Part shown: positions 50,392 to 61,172 of the stretch, piece by piece
Numbering within the stretch: position 1 is the first letter of the stretch
How the letters are laid out: each line of letters starts with the position of its first letter
Assembly: GCA_003049465.1 (NCBI GenBank)
Contig: PYSS01000043.1
Coordinates: forward strand, 62,001-126,000
From: Magnaporthiopsis rhizophila
Lineage: Eukaryota; Ascomycota; Sordariomycetes; Magnaporthales; Magnaporthaceae
Direction of reading: 5' to 3'
DNA length: 64,000 bases
The notes under the pieces: model-generated
Told to the model about the DNA's origin: nothing
The model's database searches: none
Seen by the model: only the letters and a program-made list of their open reading frames with translations
Program-made: the position numbers and the translations under genes

Positions 50392-51679
50392 ATGACAACG
50401 TCGAGCTCAACCCCAGCACGGGCCACCCAAACGGCCATCATCCAAGCCGACGCCACCGCTCCCAAGCCAGAGGGCACCAAGGCGGCGGCTGCACCCCTGT
50501 CCCTGGAGGTTTCCCACACCGTGCCTATGCCGCCCCTGCCCCCGTCGCCTGGACACGTTCTGATCCGCGTGCTGGCGGTGGCCCTGAACCCAAACGACTT
50601 CAAGATGCCCACGTACATGCCTGACCCCGGCGCCACGGCGGGGTGCGACTACTGCGGCGTCGTGGTCGCCACGTCGCCGGGCGATGACTCGCACGGCCAC
50701 AAGGAAGGCGACCGCGTCTGCGGCATGGTCTTCGCGTACGACCCGGCGCGGCCGCTCGATGGCTCGTTCGCGCAGCATGCCATTGTCGACGCGCGGCTGG
50801 CGCTGCGGGTCCCGGCCAGCTGGAGCGACGCGCAGGCTGCGGCACTGGGCGGCATCGGGTGGGGGACGGCGGCGCTCGCGCTGTGGGGGGAGCAGATGCT
50901 GGCACTGAAGGGCAGGCCCTCGAAGCCTGTTACTGGAGCCGAGTCGGAGCCCGTGCTTGTGTATGGGGGTGCGACCGCGTCAGGCACGATGGCCTCGCAG
51001 CTTCTCAAAGCGTAAGTTTGCTAAAGTGGAAATAAGTGGTTTTGAAGAACAAGAACCCGAAAGGTACTGACAAGCATGACTTGGGGAAAAAAAAAAAAAA
51101 AAAAGTTCTGGATACAAGCCCATCGCGATCACGTCGCCCGCATCTGCCTCGCTCGCCAGCCAATACGGCGCCGCCGGCACCGCATCGTACCTGTCGGCCT
51201 CGGTCGTGGAGGAAGTACGCCAGACCGCGACCGCGGCGGCGGCAGAGAACGCCGGTGGCGTCAGCCAGATCCGCCACGCGCTCGACTGCATCACCAGCGC
51301 TGAGTCGCACGCCACGTGCATGGGCGCCATCGCGCGGCGCGGCGGCCGCTACGCCTGCCTCGAGGCGCTGGACTCGTCCTGGCCGGGGGCGCGCAAGGCG
51401 GTCAAGGCGAGCGTCGTCATGGCCTACGAGATCATCGGCCGCGCGGTCGACTACGGCGCCGAGTCGACCTACACGAGGCTCGCTAACGCCGAGTCGTACG
51501 CGCTGGGCGTCGAGGCGGCCCGGGAGATGCAGGCGCTCATCGACGGCGGGCTGGTTAAGCCGCATCCCGTCAGGGAGCTCAAGGGCGGCTGGGACGGGAT
51601 CCTCAAGGGGCTGGAAATGCACCGTCACGGTAAGGTGAGCGGTGAGAAGCTGGTGGTCAGGATCCCTCAAGCTTCGTGA
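50392..51679 (+). CDS. trans-acting enoylreductase (ToxD/LovC-type MDR oxidoreductase)
   Basis: NADPH-dependent medium-chain reductase of the kind that reduces enoyl intermediates on PKSs and PKS-NRPSs lacking an ER (as LovC, TenC and ApdC do). Exons 50392-51011 and 51106-51679 give 397 aa. The intron (51012-51105) has a GTAAGT donor and an acceptor immediately after a 19-A run. Features are the GroES-like N-terminal half (PPSPGHVLIRVLAVALNPND), no structural-zinc cysteine cluster, the nucleotide-binding turn VLVYGGATASG (about residue 190), and the C-terminal signature GGWDGILKGLEMHRHGKVSG common to fungal trans-ERs. The megasynthase at 20097-33204 has no ER domain, so this is its likely partner, although 14 kb of transposon-rich DNA separates this gene from the P450. 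Confidence 0.87.
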
Positions 51680-52426
51680 GTTTTCTTGGGTCCGTCCGCC
51701 ACGCGCTTGAAATCAGAGGGCGAGAAACGATTAGAAAAAAAAATTTCATATAGTTTCTGATAGACCGTAACACGAGGTGAATATTTACAAAATTTCCCAG
51801 TGGAATATATAAAACCATTGTCGAGACGACGACTTTATTTTTTCCCATTGTAAAAGTTGGGATGCCTTTAACCCCGCGCTGTTCCCACATTGCCCCCGTT
51901 GGCGACGTTTTTGCAAGAAGCAACACAAGGAGACAAATAAAATGGTGGGAGACAAAAGAAATGAGAGGGCGAGCAAGACAAAAAAGAAGAAAAACAGAAG
52001 TGTACCCCCACACCCTATGTTTTAAGCTCAATAGTGCGCTTTCAGATTTGGAAAAGGATCCCTGACGCGAGGACATCAGTGGCGTCAGATGCCTAAATCT
52101 ATATTTTTAAACCCAAATCATGCTAACGGAAGCTAAAGTCCTGCCGGTGGTGACCAGTGATAAAACACTGTATTAACCCCCTAAATTGGAAAGTACACTA
52201 TGCAAATTTTAAATACAGTAATTACAGAGCAAGGTCGAAACCTGCGTTTTAGAATCCCGTTGGCGGCGCAGTACAAATGCAGGAACAAGTTGGAGGACAA
52301 TACGAGTAACAATTTTGTCGCCCCGTTTGTGCGGCCGTGTTGTGGGAAGAAGGGAAAAAAAAAAAAAAAAAAAAATCCTATCTTATAGTCTAGAGACAAC
52401 GTCAGTCTTGGGCTCCTGTCACAGCA
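51680..52426. other. Convergent 3' spacer between trans-ER and transporter
   Basis: Moderately AT-rich, with A and T runs (51734, 52355-52375). No gene seen. It holds the 3' UTRs of two convergent genes. Confidence 0.5.
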
Positions 52427-54363
52427 TTAAGCACTCGCCGCCGCCTCGCCGTCCTTCTTCTTCTCCTCCAGCCCGAACTCGGTCTCGAGCTCGGTCCTCA
52501 GCGGCACGCGCTGCTCAAAGAGGACGATGATGAAGTTGACGGCCGCGAACACGATGGAGATCTGCCACATCAGCTTCAGCGAATCCGAGTAGACGCTGAT
52601 GATCTGGTCCCGCGTCACCTCGGGGAATGACCAAACAAAGGAAGCGTGCGCGTTCTGGTACGCCCGGTTGCCGCCGTGGAAGAGCGCACGCACGGCCGGG
52701 TCCTCGACGCGCCCGATCAGCTGGGAGAAGCGGTTGTTGAAGATGGCGGCGGGGACGGCGACGCCCCAGATGCTGCCAAAGGATCGCGTAAAGGCCCAGG
52801 CCGAGGTCGTTGCGGCCTGGTAGCGCTCCGGCAGCTGGGCCTGGGCGGCGGGCAGGAGGGTGTTGAGCACGAAGCCAACGCCGATGGCCTGAAACATTTG
52901 GTACACGGTCCACTGCGCCGTCGTGGTGTTGCGGTCCAGGAGGGTGAAGAGGCCGGCGCCGATGACGGCGACGGCGAAGCCGAAGATGTGCAGGATCTTG
53001 TACTCGCCCCAGCGAGTCAACATCAGGACCGCGACGATGGCGCCGGGCAGGACGAAGAGCATGGTGGGCAGGATGTCGATGCCCGACTGGGACGCCGACG
53101 CGCCCAGCACGGCCTGGAAGTAGACGGGCAGGAAGAAGAGGACCCAGTACACCAAGATCGAGTTGAGGAAGGTGGCGAGGAAGACGATGACGTTGGTGCG
53201 ATTGCTGAACAGATTGGGCGGCAGCACCGGGTCCTTCGCCTTGGTCTCGTAAAAGCCGAACAGGACGAAACCGGCAAGTCCGATCAGAAGCGGGGACAGG
53301 ATCTGACCCGATACCCACGGGTAGGTCAGGCCGCCATATGTGGTGGCGTAGAGGATGGCGACGGTGGCACCGATCAGGATCAAATTGCCGACGTAATCGA
53401 TACGCGCCAGCTTCTGCAGATGCGACTCGCTGCGGTTGTACGCGGTTCGGAGGAAGATGAAGATCATAATCATGGCCGCGCCGCCAATCTAAAGCGGAGT
53501 AAAGGTCATCAGCGGTAAGAGCCAGCGACGGGAGTTTGACCAGGTGAGAAGAGGGGCGCTGGGGATTATTGACTGACTGGGACTGTTAGGTAGAAGACCC
53601 AGCGCCAAGTGGTCCTCTCGACGATGACTCCGCCGACCCAGGGGCCCATGGCCAGACCGACCGTGTAGATGACAAGGATTGCAGCCATGTAGTTGCCTCT
53701 CACACGCAGCGGCACCAGGTCGGACACGATAATATCGTTGATGATGTTGATGCCTCCCGCGCCGATGCCCTGGACGGCGCGACCGGCGATGAGCATGGCG
53801 CCGCTGTTGGCGCCGCCGCTTATGGCGCTGCCGAGTGTGAAGAAGACAACGATGGCCATGGCGACCCATCTACGGCCGTAGATGTCGGCCAGCTGGCCCA
53901 AGAGCGGCTGGAAGGCGGCCCTGTTTTGGGACAAGGTGGGGAAAGGTCAGCGAGGCTTGGCATCCCTAGAGTTTGACACAGTCCTCGGGTGGTGGCTGAC
54001 ACGCCACAGCTTTCCAGATACATACCCTGTGAGAAAGAAGACGTTGGTTATCCAAATGTAGTTTTCGCCCATATCAAGCTCGGCGACGATCTGAGGCAAG
54101 GCCGTGGTGACGACGGTGTTTTCCAGGGCGCTGAGGAGACTGATGACGGAGCAGGTCATGAGAATGGCCCAGAAGCGGGGCGTGGGCTTGAAGTCGGTGA
54201 TGCCATCGCCGGTTTTGTCCTGCTCCCCGGCCTCCTTGCTGCCGTTGCTCTTGCTATCGGTCTCGTCCGCCAAAACTCTATCCGCGGGCGGAGTAGTCGT
54301 CGTTGCCTCGGCAGTGGGGCCCCTGCCCAGATCTGGGTTGCCAGCAGGTGCCTGGGCCGCCAT
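52427..54363 (-). CDS. MFS efflux transporter, DHA2 family (14 TM)
   Basis: Plasma-membrane proton-coupled exporter of the type found in fungal metabolite clusters, probably for the cluster product. Exons 54363-54026, 53920-53578 and 53488-52427 give 580 aa; the introns are 53921-54025 and 53489-53577. A hydrophilic N-terminus (about 55 residues) is followed by TM1 (FWAILMTCSVISLLSALENT), loop motif A GQLADIYGRRW, RAVQGIGAGGINIINDI, WVGGVIVERTTWRWVFYL and about eight further helices, then an acidic/lysine C-terminus. The order and length fit the 14-helix DHA2 subfamily. The start at 54363 is preferred to an in-frame ATG at 54447 because the extra residues look non-conserved. It is convergent with the trans-ER. 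Confidence 0.92.
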
Positions 54364-56420
54364 GGCTGCTGACCCTGGTTTGGGTGGTAAGAGAGAGTGT
54401 TGGCGATGCCTCAGGCGTTTTGGACTAGCTGAGCTACCACAAGCCAAGCGTGTAGGCCGTGGGGGAGACCGTCTGCAGCAGCTTTCCGTTTGCTGCTAGA
54501 CGGCTTTTTCTCTATTTCCCGTGTGCTTTGGCTCGATGCACAATGCGGCCACAGCCGTTTTATCTGCGCCTGCCGTAATGCCTGGGTGAATCCGGGAAAG
54601 AAGGAAGAACTATGAACCTGCAACTGAGACTGAGGTCGGTCGACCGCTCCGTACATGCAGCAACTGCCTAAATAAGTGGAATCGTTCGAGAAATTCGGGC
54701 AGCCGGGGGCGGTTTGTTCTTTTCTTCGGGGACCGGAGCCGGAGCGAAACGGGCCAATGTTGTGCCGCACCAGTAGTCCCGCGTATCTGCGGAGATGTGC
54801 TTGTTCTCCGTCTCCGTTCCATTCCCAGCCGTATTTCCCCGTCTCTCCCCATGCTCCCACCACCGATGAGACGCAGCCACATGGGTAGCACAAAAGGGGA
54901 TCTCAGTTGTGGATACTAGTCCCTTGAAAATGCACTCTTCCAGGATCATCCCGCTTTTACCCCAAGGGGATGGCGGTGCGGGACGGCTAGTCCCTAGGTG
55001 TTTACTCTGATTCGGTGCGAACTCGAAGTCTGGCAGGGTAAGGGAAAAAGCTTATTCCCGTATGGGAGTGTTCGGATAGAAAGTGGGGGGATCGGGGTCT
55101 CCCGTTAACCCATGATGCTGGAAGGGCGCACGGTTAAAATCATGTCAACTTGATACGCATTAGAGTTTTGCGCTAAGTCACCGACCAACCAACGGCTTGC
55201 TGAATTTTACACACCTCCTTTACCGCCTTTCAAAACCCATAGAGCTCCCGCTCCGGGCTAATTAGCCAAGTATAGGAAGATAGCTACACCCAGGGCCCCC
55301 CACACCCCCTATCCCATCCCTTTGGGGTAAAAGTGGCAGGACTACGGAGGGCCACGTGGCAAGCTGACATACGTACACCCTTCAGGGTCCTACCGGAATG
55401 TAACCTTTGTTATCTTCGAAAGGCACACCTAACCCCCAGCTGGTTTGTCACTGCGGGTTTAACGAGTTAAGGCCCCTGCTGCTAACCTTGGCAGTACTTT
55501 CAGCTGTACTTAAAACTCGGGGTATTTAAGGCAGCGTATAAGTTAAAGCACTTTAAATTGACCATCCACCCTAACGGCCACTTAATTTCTATGTAAGTTT
55601 ATGCAAATGTATAATTTTTTATATCGTTATAATACATTTAAAAAAAGAAGTATATAAAATACACTACATAAAACAGTTTTATATTTTTTAAATATTATAC
55701 ATTTTTTAACCCGTTTTTATATGAAATTAATAGCAGTTTAAACGACGGCTGATTGTAAAATATTCGTTTAATTTTAAAACAGGTTATTTCAATTACTTTT
55801 ATTATAGCACTCAGCACTCTCGTGTGTGGATGTTTACGTAAAAAAAAAGTTGTATTTAGATAAGGGCCTAACCCATTGAGGGAGTTGTTGAATAACCTTT
55901 GTGATCCTAGAGAGGCGTGCATTACAGAGATATTAATATCATCGCCTGAGTCGTTTCACCTCGACGCTGTCGAACCCTTCTCATTGATCGCGCTAGGATG
56001 GACTGATCTGCGGCGTCTACTTATGAGGGCTTGCCATCATTGGCCTCCCCTCTTATCCCATCGTTCCTGTCAATGCAGGTAGGCTTTTGCAGGTTGCCGG
56101 CGGCTAATTAATGCTCGCCATTCCATCTTTTTCGTCCGTTTTGCCAGAGATAAGTAGCCGTTCATATAGGTTGCAACCTTTGCTACTCGTCCGTTCCGCC
56201 GGAGTCGGCTCCCAGTCCGCGGCCGTTTACCTTGATCATATTGCCCCGACTCTTTTCTGTTCCACGCTTCATGCACGTTGCCACCCGTTGAAGCCGATTT
56301 ACACCACGCGCGCTTAGCGCATACTTGGTCCGGCCCGCCGCCGTTGGGGCAACCCACCACCGGACCCAAGACAACAAAGCCCAATTGCAGGGGCCTCTCC
56401 CCGTGCGGAGGGTTATCTTC
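54364..56420. promoter_or_regulatory. Spacer between transporter and regulator
   Basis: No supportable gene. 54364-54930 is GC-rich and should hold the transporter promoter. 54939-55348 is a MITE-like inverted repeat. 55560-55870 is AT-rich without recognisable content. 55900-56420 precedes the regulator gene. Confidence 0.5.
54939..55348. mobile_element. MITE-like element with inverted ends
   Basis: The 20-mer CTTTTACCCCAAGGGGATGG at 54954-54973 is found again, with one mismatch, in reverse complement at 55314-55333. Looser inverted similarity extends outward to 54939 and 55348. The 410-bp unit has no coding capacity, which fits a miniature inverted-repeat element. No clear target duplication was found. 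Confidence 0.55.
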
Positions 56421-58316
56421 ATGCTTCGCAAGCATGGGCAGCTGCAGGCGCCTCCGGAGACGCGCATCGACTGGCCCTGGCGGCGGTCGGCCTGCGACCG
56501 CTGTCGCTCGCAAAAGTTGAAGTGCGTGCGCGCCAAGGAAGACGACACGTCGAGGCCCTGCATGCGGTGCCTGCGCATCCGACATCCATGCTTCACCAGC
56601 TCGGCCAAACCTCCTGGGAGAAATTCCCGCAGGCTTCCTCCGGCGCCAGAGTCGACTACATCCTTGGTCGACGCGGGGTCGGACGCCGCGGGATCGGACG
56701 CCGCGCGGCCGGCGAACCCATCCACTGGGCCGAAAGCGACCCGACGACGCGCAAGCGAGGACGTCTCCCTCGCCTCCAGCCAGAACTCGCCCATGTCGAT
56801 GGGGTGGGCCTACATTCAGGACGAGGACCAAAACGAAGATGCTGGAGTCTTTGATGATGGTGGCATATTAATGCTTACGCCATTCGAGGAGAACCAGCCC
56901 ATCGGCTTCGAATTTCTCATGGACAAGAATCCAGCTGGATTCGAATCCGTCGCCGGCGTGCCCCTCGACGGCCACACGAGCCCAGCCTCCCACTCCCGGC
57001 TATGCTCTGGCCCGCAGGATCTGTCCCGCCTGCACTTCATCCCCGCCTCGCCGCCGCCTGGGTTCGACTTTTTACGGGAGCCGGACGACGGGCACGAGGG
57101 TGCTGTCGGTATGGTTGGCGGAGACCAAATTCCCATGGCCTCTCAGACCCCGAACCCACCGAACCAGTGCGTCCCGGGAGCCCTGCTTGCACGGCTCCTC
57201 GAATCCCTGTCGGTACAGCTGGTCCGGCTCAACGCGGAACCCTGGGACCTGGGAGTGCTAAGCGTGACAGTCTCGACCACGGACTCAGGCGAGGTCGATG
57301 TAACTGGCGCGAAGGCGCTCACGAATGAAGCGCCCGTTTTTAACCCGCTGCTGTCCATCCTCGCTACTACGGGCAAATTCCTCGATATTTGTAAACTATT
57401 TACGGCATCCGAGAGCAACGGAGGGGCTGACGAAGCATCGTTAGCGACAACTGCGACCGCGGGCTCAGAAAGCCACTCGGGACCGAAAAGACGATTCTTC
57501 TCCATGCACGAAACCGACCAGGGCCGTGCCACCCAAGGCACGGCCACGCGGGCAGGGCGAATGAGCGTCCCATCATCGTTTGACTTTCCGTTCTGCCTTC
57601 CTGGCTCCACCCAGATTCCGTCCTCATCCTCGTCCCCAAAAGGGACCAAGTCCAGTCCCTACTTCCCCTCCTCACTAGGGACGCCGAACGGCCAGACGAT
57701 CATCACCGCCGCCCAGCTGTTGACGATGGTCACGTGCTACCTCCAAGTGGTCACCATTTATAACGACATATTCTCGCACCTCCTCTTCCAGCTCGCCCTG
57801 CCACAACCGCAACCGTCGCCCCCTACACAGCATCCGGCGACTGTCGGTTCCATTCGCACAGGAACAAATACCTTCACCTCTCGACAGCAGCACAGCTATC
57901 ACACACAACAACCGCTCGATACATGCGGCGCGCCGATGGTATCTAGCCTGGTCCTGGCGGGGTACTCTATGCCGCTAAACTCGGGCCTGCAGATGCGGCT
58001 GCTGGTCGAGGTGGTGGAGCACCAGTTCGAGCAGATCGAGCAAGCCCTGGGCATGCCCAGTCAGTACTGCGTGTCGACAAGTCACCAGCAGCAGCAGAGC
58101 CAACAACAACACGAGGATGCCCGCCGCGGCGGGCTACTCGCCGGGCCGGAGGCCAAGACACTGCTGGAAGCTGTCATGGGACTGTCGGTTCAAATAGAGA
58201 GTGGCCGAGGTGCCGATGCCGACAACAGTGCTGGCCGTGACAACAGCGCCGGAGTCGTCGTGTCGCTGCGTGGAAACCTTGCAAAAGCACAGCGAGTGCG
58301 GAGGGGCGGGGGATAA
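56421..58316 (+). CDS. Zn(II)2Cys6 transcription factor, AflR-like
   Basis: Nuclear DNA-binding regulator and probable pathway-specific activator. Single exon; 631 aa from the ATG at 56421 (an in-frame ATG at 56325 would add 32 poorly conserved residues). The binuclear zinc cluster lies at about residues 24-56: CDRCRSQKLKC, then six-cysteine completion through CMRCLRIRHPC. A long low-complexity middle follows. The C-terminal half has LTMVTCYLQVVTIYNDIFSH and LQMRLLVEVVEHQFEQIEQA, resembling the aflatoxin-regulatory-protein domain, plus a Gln-rich patch (HQQQQSQQQHE). It is the only regulator between the transporter and the second reductase. Confidence 0.88.
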   Translation: MLRKHGQLQAPPETRIDWPWRRSACDRCRSQKLKCVRAKEDDTSRPCMRCLRIRHPCFTSSAKPPGRNSRRLPPAPESTTSLVDAGSDAAGSDAARPANPSTGPKATRRRASEDVSLASSQNSPMSMGWAYIQDEDQNEDAGVFDDGGILMLTPFEENQPIGFEFLMDKNPAGFESVAGVPLDGHTSPASHSRLCSGPQDLSRLHFIPASPPPGFDFLREPDDGHEGAVGMVGGDQIPMASQTPNPPNQCVPGALLARLLESLSVQLVRLNAEPWDLGVLSVTVSTTDSGEVDVTGAKALTNEAPVFNPLLSILATTGKFLDICKLFTASESNGGADEASLATTATAGSESHSGPKRRFFSMHETDQGRATQGTATRAGRMSVPSSFDFPFCLPGSTQIPSSSSSPKGTKSSPYFPSSLGTPNGQTIITAAQLLTMVTCYLQVVTIYNDIFSHLLFQLALPQPQPSPPTQHPATVGSIRTGTNTFTSRQQHSYHTQQPLDTCGAPMVSSLVLAGYSMPLNSGLQMRLLVEVVEHQFEQIEQALGMPSQYCVSTSHQQQQSQQQHEDARRGGLLAGPEAKTLLEAVMGLSVQIESGRGADADNSAGRDNSAGVVVSLRGNLAKAQRVRRGGG

Positions 58317-59620
58317 GGGAACTCGAGCGAAGCAGCAAAAAGCACCTGGGGCGCTGATGTAAACGGTCGGGAATTTTCGCTTGCGACAAACACCGAAAAA
58401 AAAAAAAAAGAATCTCAAAACGGCTGGGAGCCAGCTGCCTTGGGGGGTACAGATTGTGATGAACATGGAGGTGTTTGTTGTTTCCCTAGCATAAAGTTCA
58501 TATATCGCGAGAAATAAGGGGTGGGTGTAGGATCCGCTGATGTCTTTTTTTTTCTTCTTTTTTTTTTATTCCTACGCCGCCGCACCCGATGGATCAGAGA
58601 GATGGATGCGTATGTGCATTGAGCTAGGGGAAACAGCTCCCTGGCCTGTCTCCTGTAGGCATATTTGTAACTGTTAAAGAGTTCAGACTACGAAAAAAAA
58701 AAAAAAAAAAAAAAAAAACCATGGACGTNNNNNNNNNNNNNNNNNNNNNNNNNNNNNNNNNNNNNNNNNNNNNAAAAAAAAAAAAAAAAAAAAAAAAAAG
58801 CCATGGACGTTCCAACCGTGCCAGTCTCGAAAAGATAAAAGTGAGGTTGAGGTCGGGTCGCGCGGGAAGCCCGAACTCACGCGGGTTGCTAAAAGGTGGT
58901 GGGTAGCGGGCCCAAGCCACCGTCCATGGATGCATCAAAGGTTACAGTATCCAGGGATCTGAGCGCATCCTTCCTAATTAGGCCATGTATTTGGATACCT
59001 AGTTTCGCATGGAAAATCTCACCCAAATCAAAATATTGCTACCCAAGACCCCTACATCGAAGAGCCTGATAGAATCCTACCGATTGAATACATTAATTTC
59101 TACTGCAAATAGTATGGCAGTCTGTGTATCCCCCTTTAAGTTTTACCCCCTGTTGTTGACAAGAGGTCCCACCGCACTAACAATTCAGACGCCTCTGCCA
59201 CCTGCAGCCCCGGGCCGGGGATGGTGAAGTTTCTGGAGTAAGGGGCCAGCCCGCGTTTGCCGAGCGTCTAGGTACGGATGTACGTACGCCACCGGGACGG
59301 ATGTCGCTAAATCATTAAGCAACTCCCCACCGGTATAACCATTTAACCTTTTTTTGTTACCGAATACAGCTTAGGTTGCACCCGCGGCGGCTTAGGGCTT
59401 GGCATTTAACTCAAATTTTGGGGGCAAAAGGTTTTCGGTTCCAACTGGAAATAATGAGGTCGATAGCATTTACCTCGCCACCTAACGGCATAGAGTCGCT
59501 TGATGGAATTCCATCCTTTGAATTGATCTTTTTAATTGGTACCTAGGTACCTATCACAGCTTGCCGTTTTACCAGCACTTTTGCTCGCACGCCAACAAAA
59601 CCCCAACAGAACTAGCGGAT
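58317..59620. other. Spacer with assembly gap
   Basis: No gene seen. It has several A and T homopolymers, a 45-N gap (58729-58773), and the promoter of the downstream reductase. Confidence 0.5.
58729..58773. other. Assembly gap (45 N) with duplicated borders
   Basis: Both sides of the N run show a 25-or-so A run followed by (G)CCATGGACGT, so the same sequence was probably written twice at a homopolymer. The true gap may be zero or negative. Confidence 0.9.
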
Positions 59621-60883
59621 ATGCCGCTTCAATTGAGGATTAGAAAAATAGAAGGGAAGCCGGGGAAGGTTTACTACCCGTAAGTGACAAAGGCATTCTT
59701 TTGCTATTTCCGTGCCACCACAGGATTGATTTCTCCACCTACGGGCACGGACGGCTGATACCTGCACAATCGCATCACCAGCCTGGAGCTTAAAGATGTC
59801 CCGCAGCCGACGCCAGGTCCCGGCCAGCTGCTGGTGCGCATCAAGGCCGCGGCCCTCAACCACCGCGACCTCTTCATCCGCCAGCACCTGTACCCGGCCA
59901 TCTCCTTCGACGCGCCCATGCTGGCCGACGGCTGCGGCGTCGTGACGGCCCTGGGGCCCGATCCCTCGGCCCGAGCGCGATCGCTCCTCGGGCGCGCGGT
60001 GCTCCTCACGCCGTCGCGCGGGTGGGCGTCAGACCCGGCCGGGCCCGAGGACCCTGCCCGCTTTGCCGTGGCCGGGTCGTCGCTCCTGCACGAGGACGCG
60101 GGCTGCGCCGCCGAGTACGCCGTCGTGCCCGAGGCCGAGGTGGAGGCCGCGCCCGAGCATTTGTCCGCCGTCGAGGGCGCCGCGCTGCCCGTTGTCGGGC
60201 TGACGGCGTGGCGCGCGCTCGTCACCAAGGCCGGCATCTCGCCGCAGAAGACGACGCAGCAGCAGGAAGGGGGAGGCGGTCCTAGAAAAAACGTGCTGGT
60301 CACGGGCATCGGCGGCGGCGTCGCGCTGACGGCGCTGCAGCTCGCCGTGGCCATGGGCTGCCGCGTCTTCGTGACGAGCGGCGACCAGGCCAAGATCACC
60401 CGCGCCGTCGACGAGCTGGGCGCCACGGCCGGCGTCAGCTATAAGGAGGCTGACTGGGACGCGTGTTTGGCTGCTATGCTGCCGGCAGACCGTCCGGCGC
60501 TCGATGCCGTAATCGATGGCGCGGGCGGCGACGTGGTGAAGCGGTCGCTGAGACTGCTGCGGCCCGGCGGCGTCATTGCGAGCTACGGCATGACCGTGGC
60601 TCCCAAGATGGACTGGCTCATGCCCGCGGTGCTAAAGCAGATCGAGCTGCGCGGCACCACAATGGGGTCCCGCGCCGAGTTTAGGGACATGGTCGCCTTT
60701 GTGCGCGAGCGGCGCATCGTGCCCGTCGTTAGCCGCGTCGCGCGGGGGCTCGACAACCTCGACGGGATCGAGGGCCTCTTTGACGACATGAAAGCGGGCA
60801 GGCAGTTTGGCAAGCTCGTTATTGAGATTGCCCCTGGCGACAGCGACACTGCCACAGGCGGCAAATCACCCCCGAAACTGTAA
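59621..60883 (+). CDS. Medium-chain zinc-type alcohol dehydrogenase/quinone-oxidoreductase-like
   Basis: NAD(P)H-dependent MDR oxidoreductase, substrate unknown. Two exons: a 59-nt first exon (59621-59679, MPLQLRIRKIEGKPGKVYYP) and 59782-60883; the intron 59680-59781 has a GTAAGT donor. Total 386 aa. The small first exon matters, because without it the frame runs into a stop at 59756 and the gene appears to lack a start. Features are the GroES-like half (LKDVPQPTPGPGQLLVRIKA, ALNHRDLFIRQ), the nucleotide-binding turn VLVTGIGGGVAL, and LRPGGVIASYGM. It is more distant from trans-ERs than the 50392 protein (no GGWDGILKGLEM signature). Being next to the regulator it may be a tailoring enzyme of the cluster, or simply a neighbour. 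Confidence 0.87.
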
Positions 60884-61172
60884 TCTGCTGTACAAAAGAT
60901 TGACGGATGTGATGTTTTTCCTTATACTCTTCGATGTCATGCAGTCCAGTCTTGTATTATAACAAGGGGATATGTGTGCCCTCTATGCTTGGACGTGAAG
61001 CAAGCAAGAAACGCACCAATCTGTATACGAAACACTCGCTTTATGCATGAGACGAAGGAATATCATCCGCCCATTTGCTGCTTTCGTCTTCCATGCGTAT
61101 CTCGCCAGGTATGCAATCAGGGGACTCAATGAGGTGCGAAAAAAAAAAAAGGAGCCAGCAACCCGTCCCTTT

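Noticed and set aside
59704..59834. Second reductase as a pseudogene with nonsense codon at 59756
   Set aside because: The stop lies inside a good intron (59680-59781), and a short upstream exon restores the frame.
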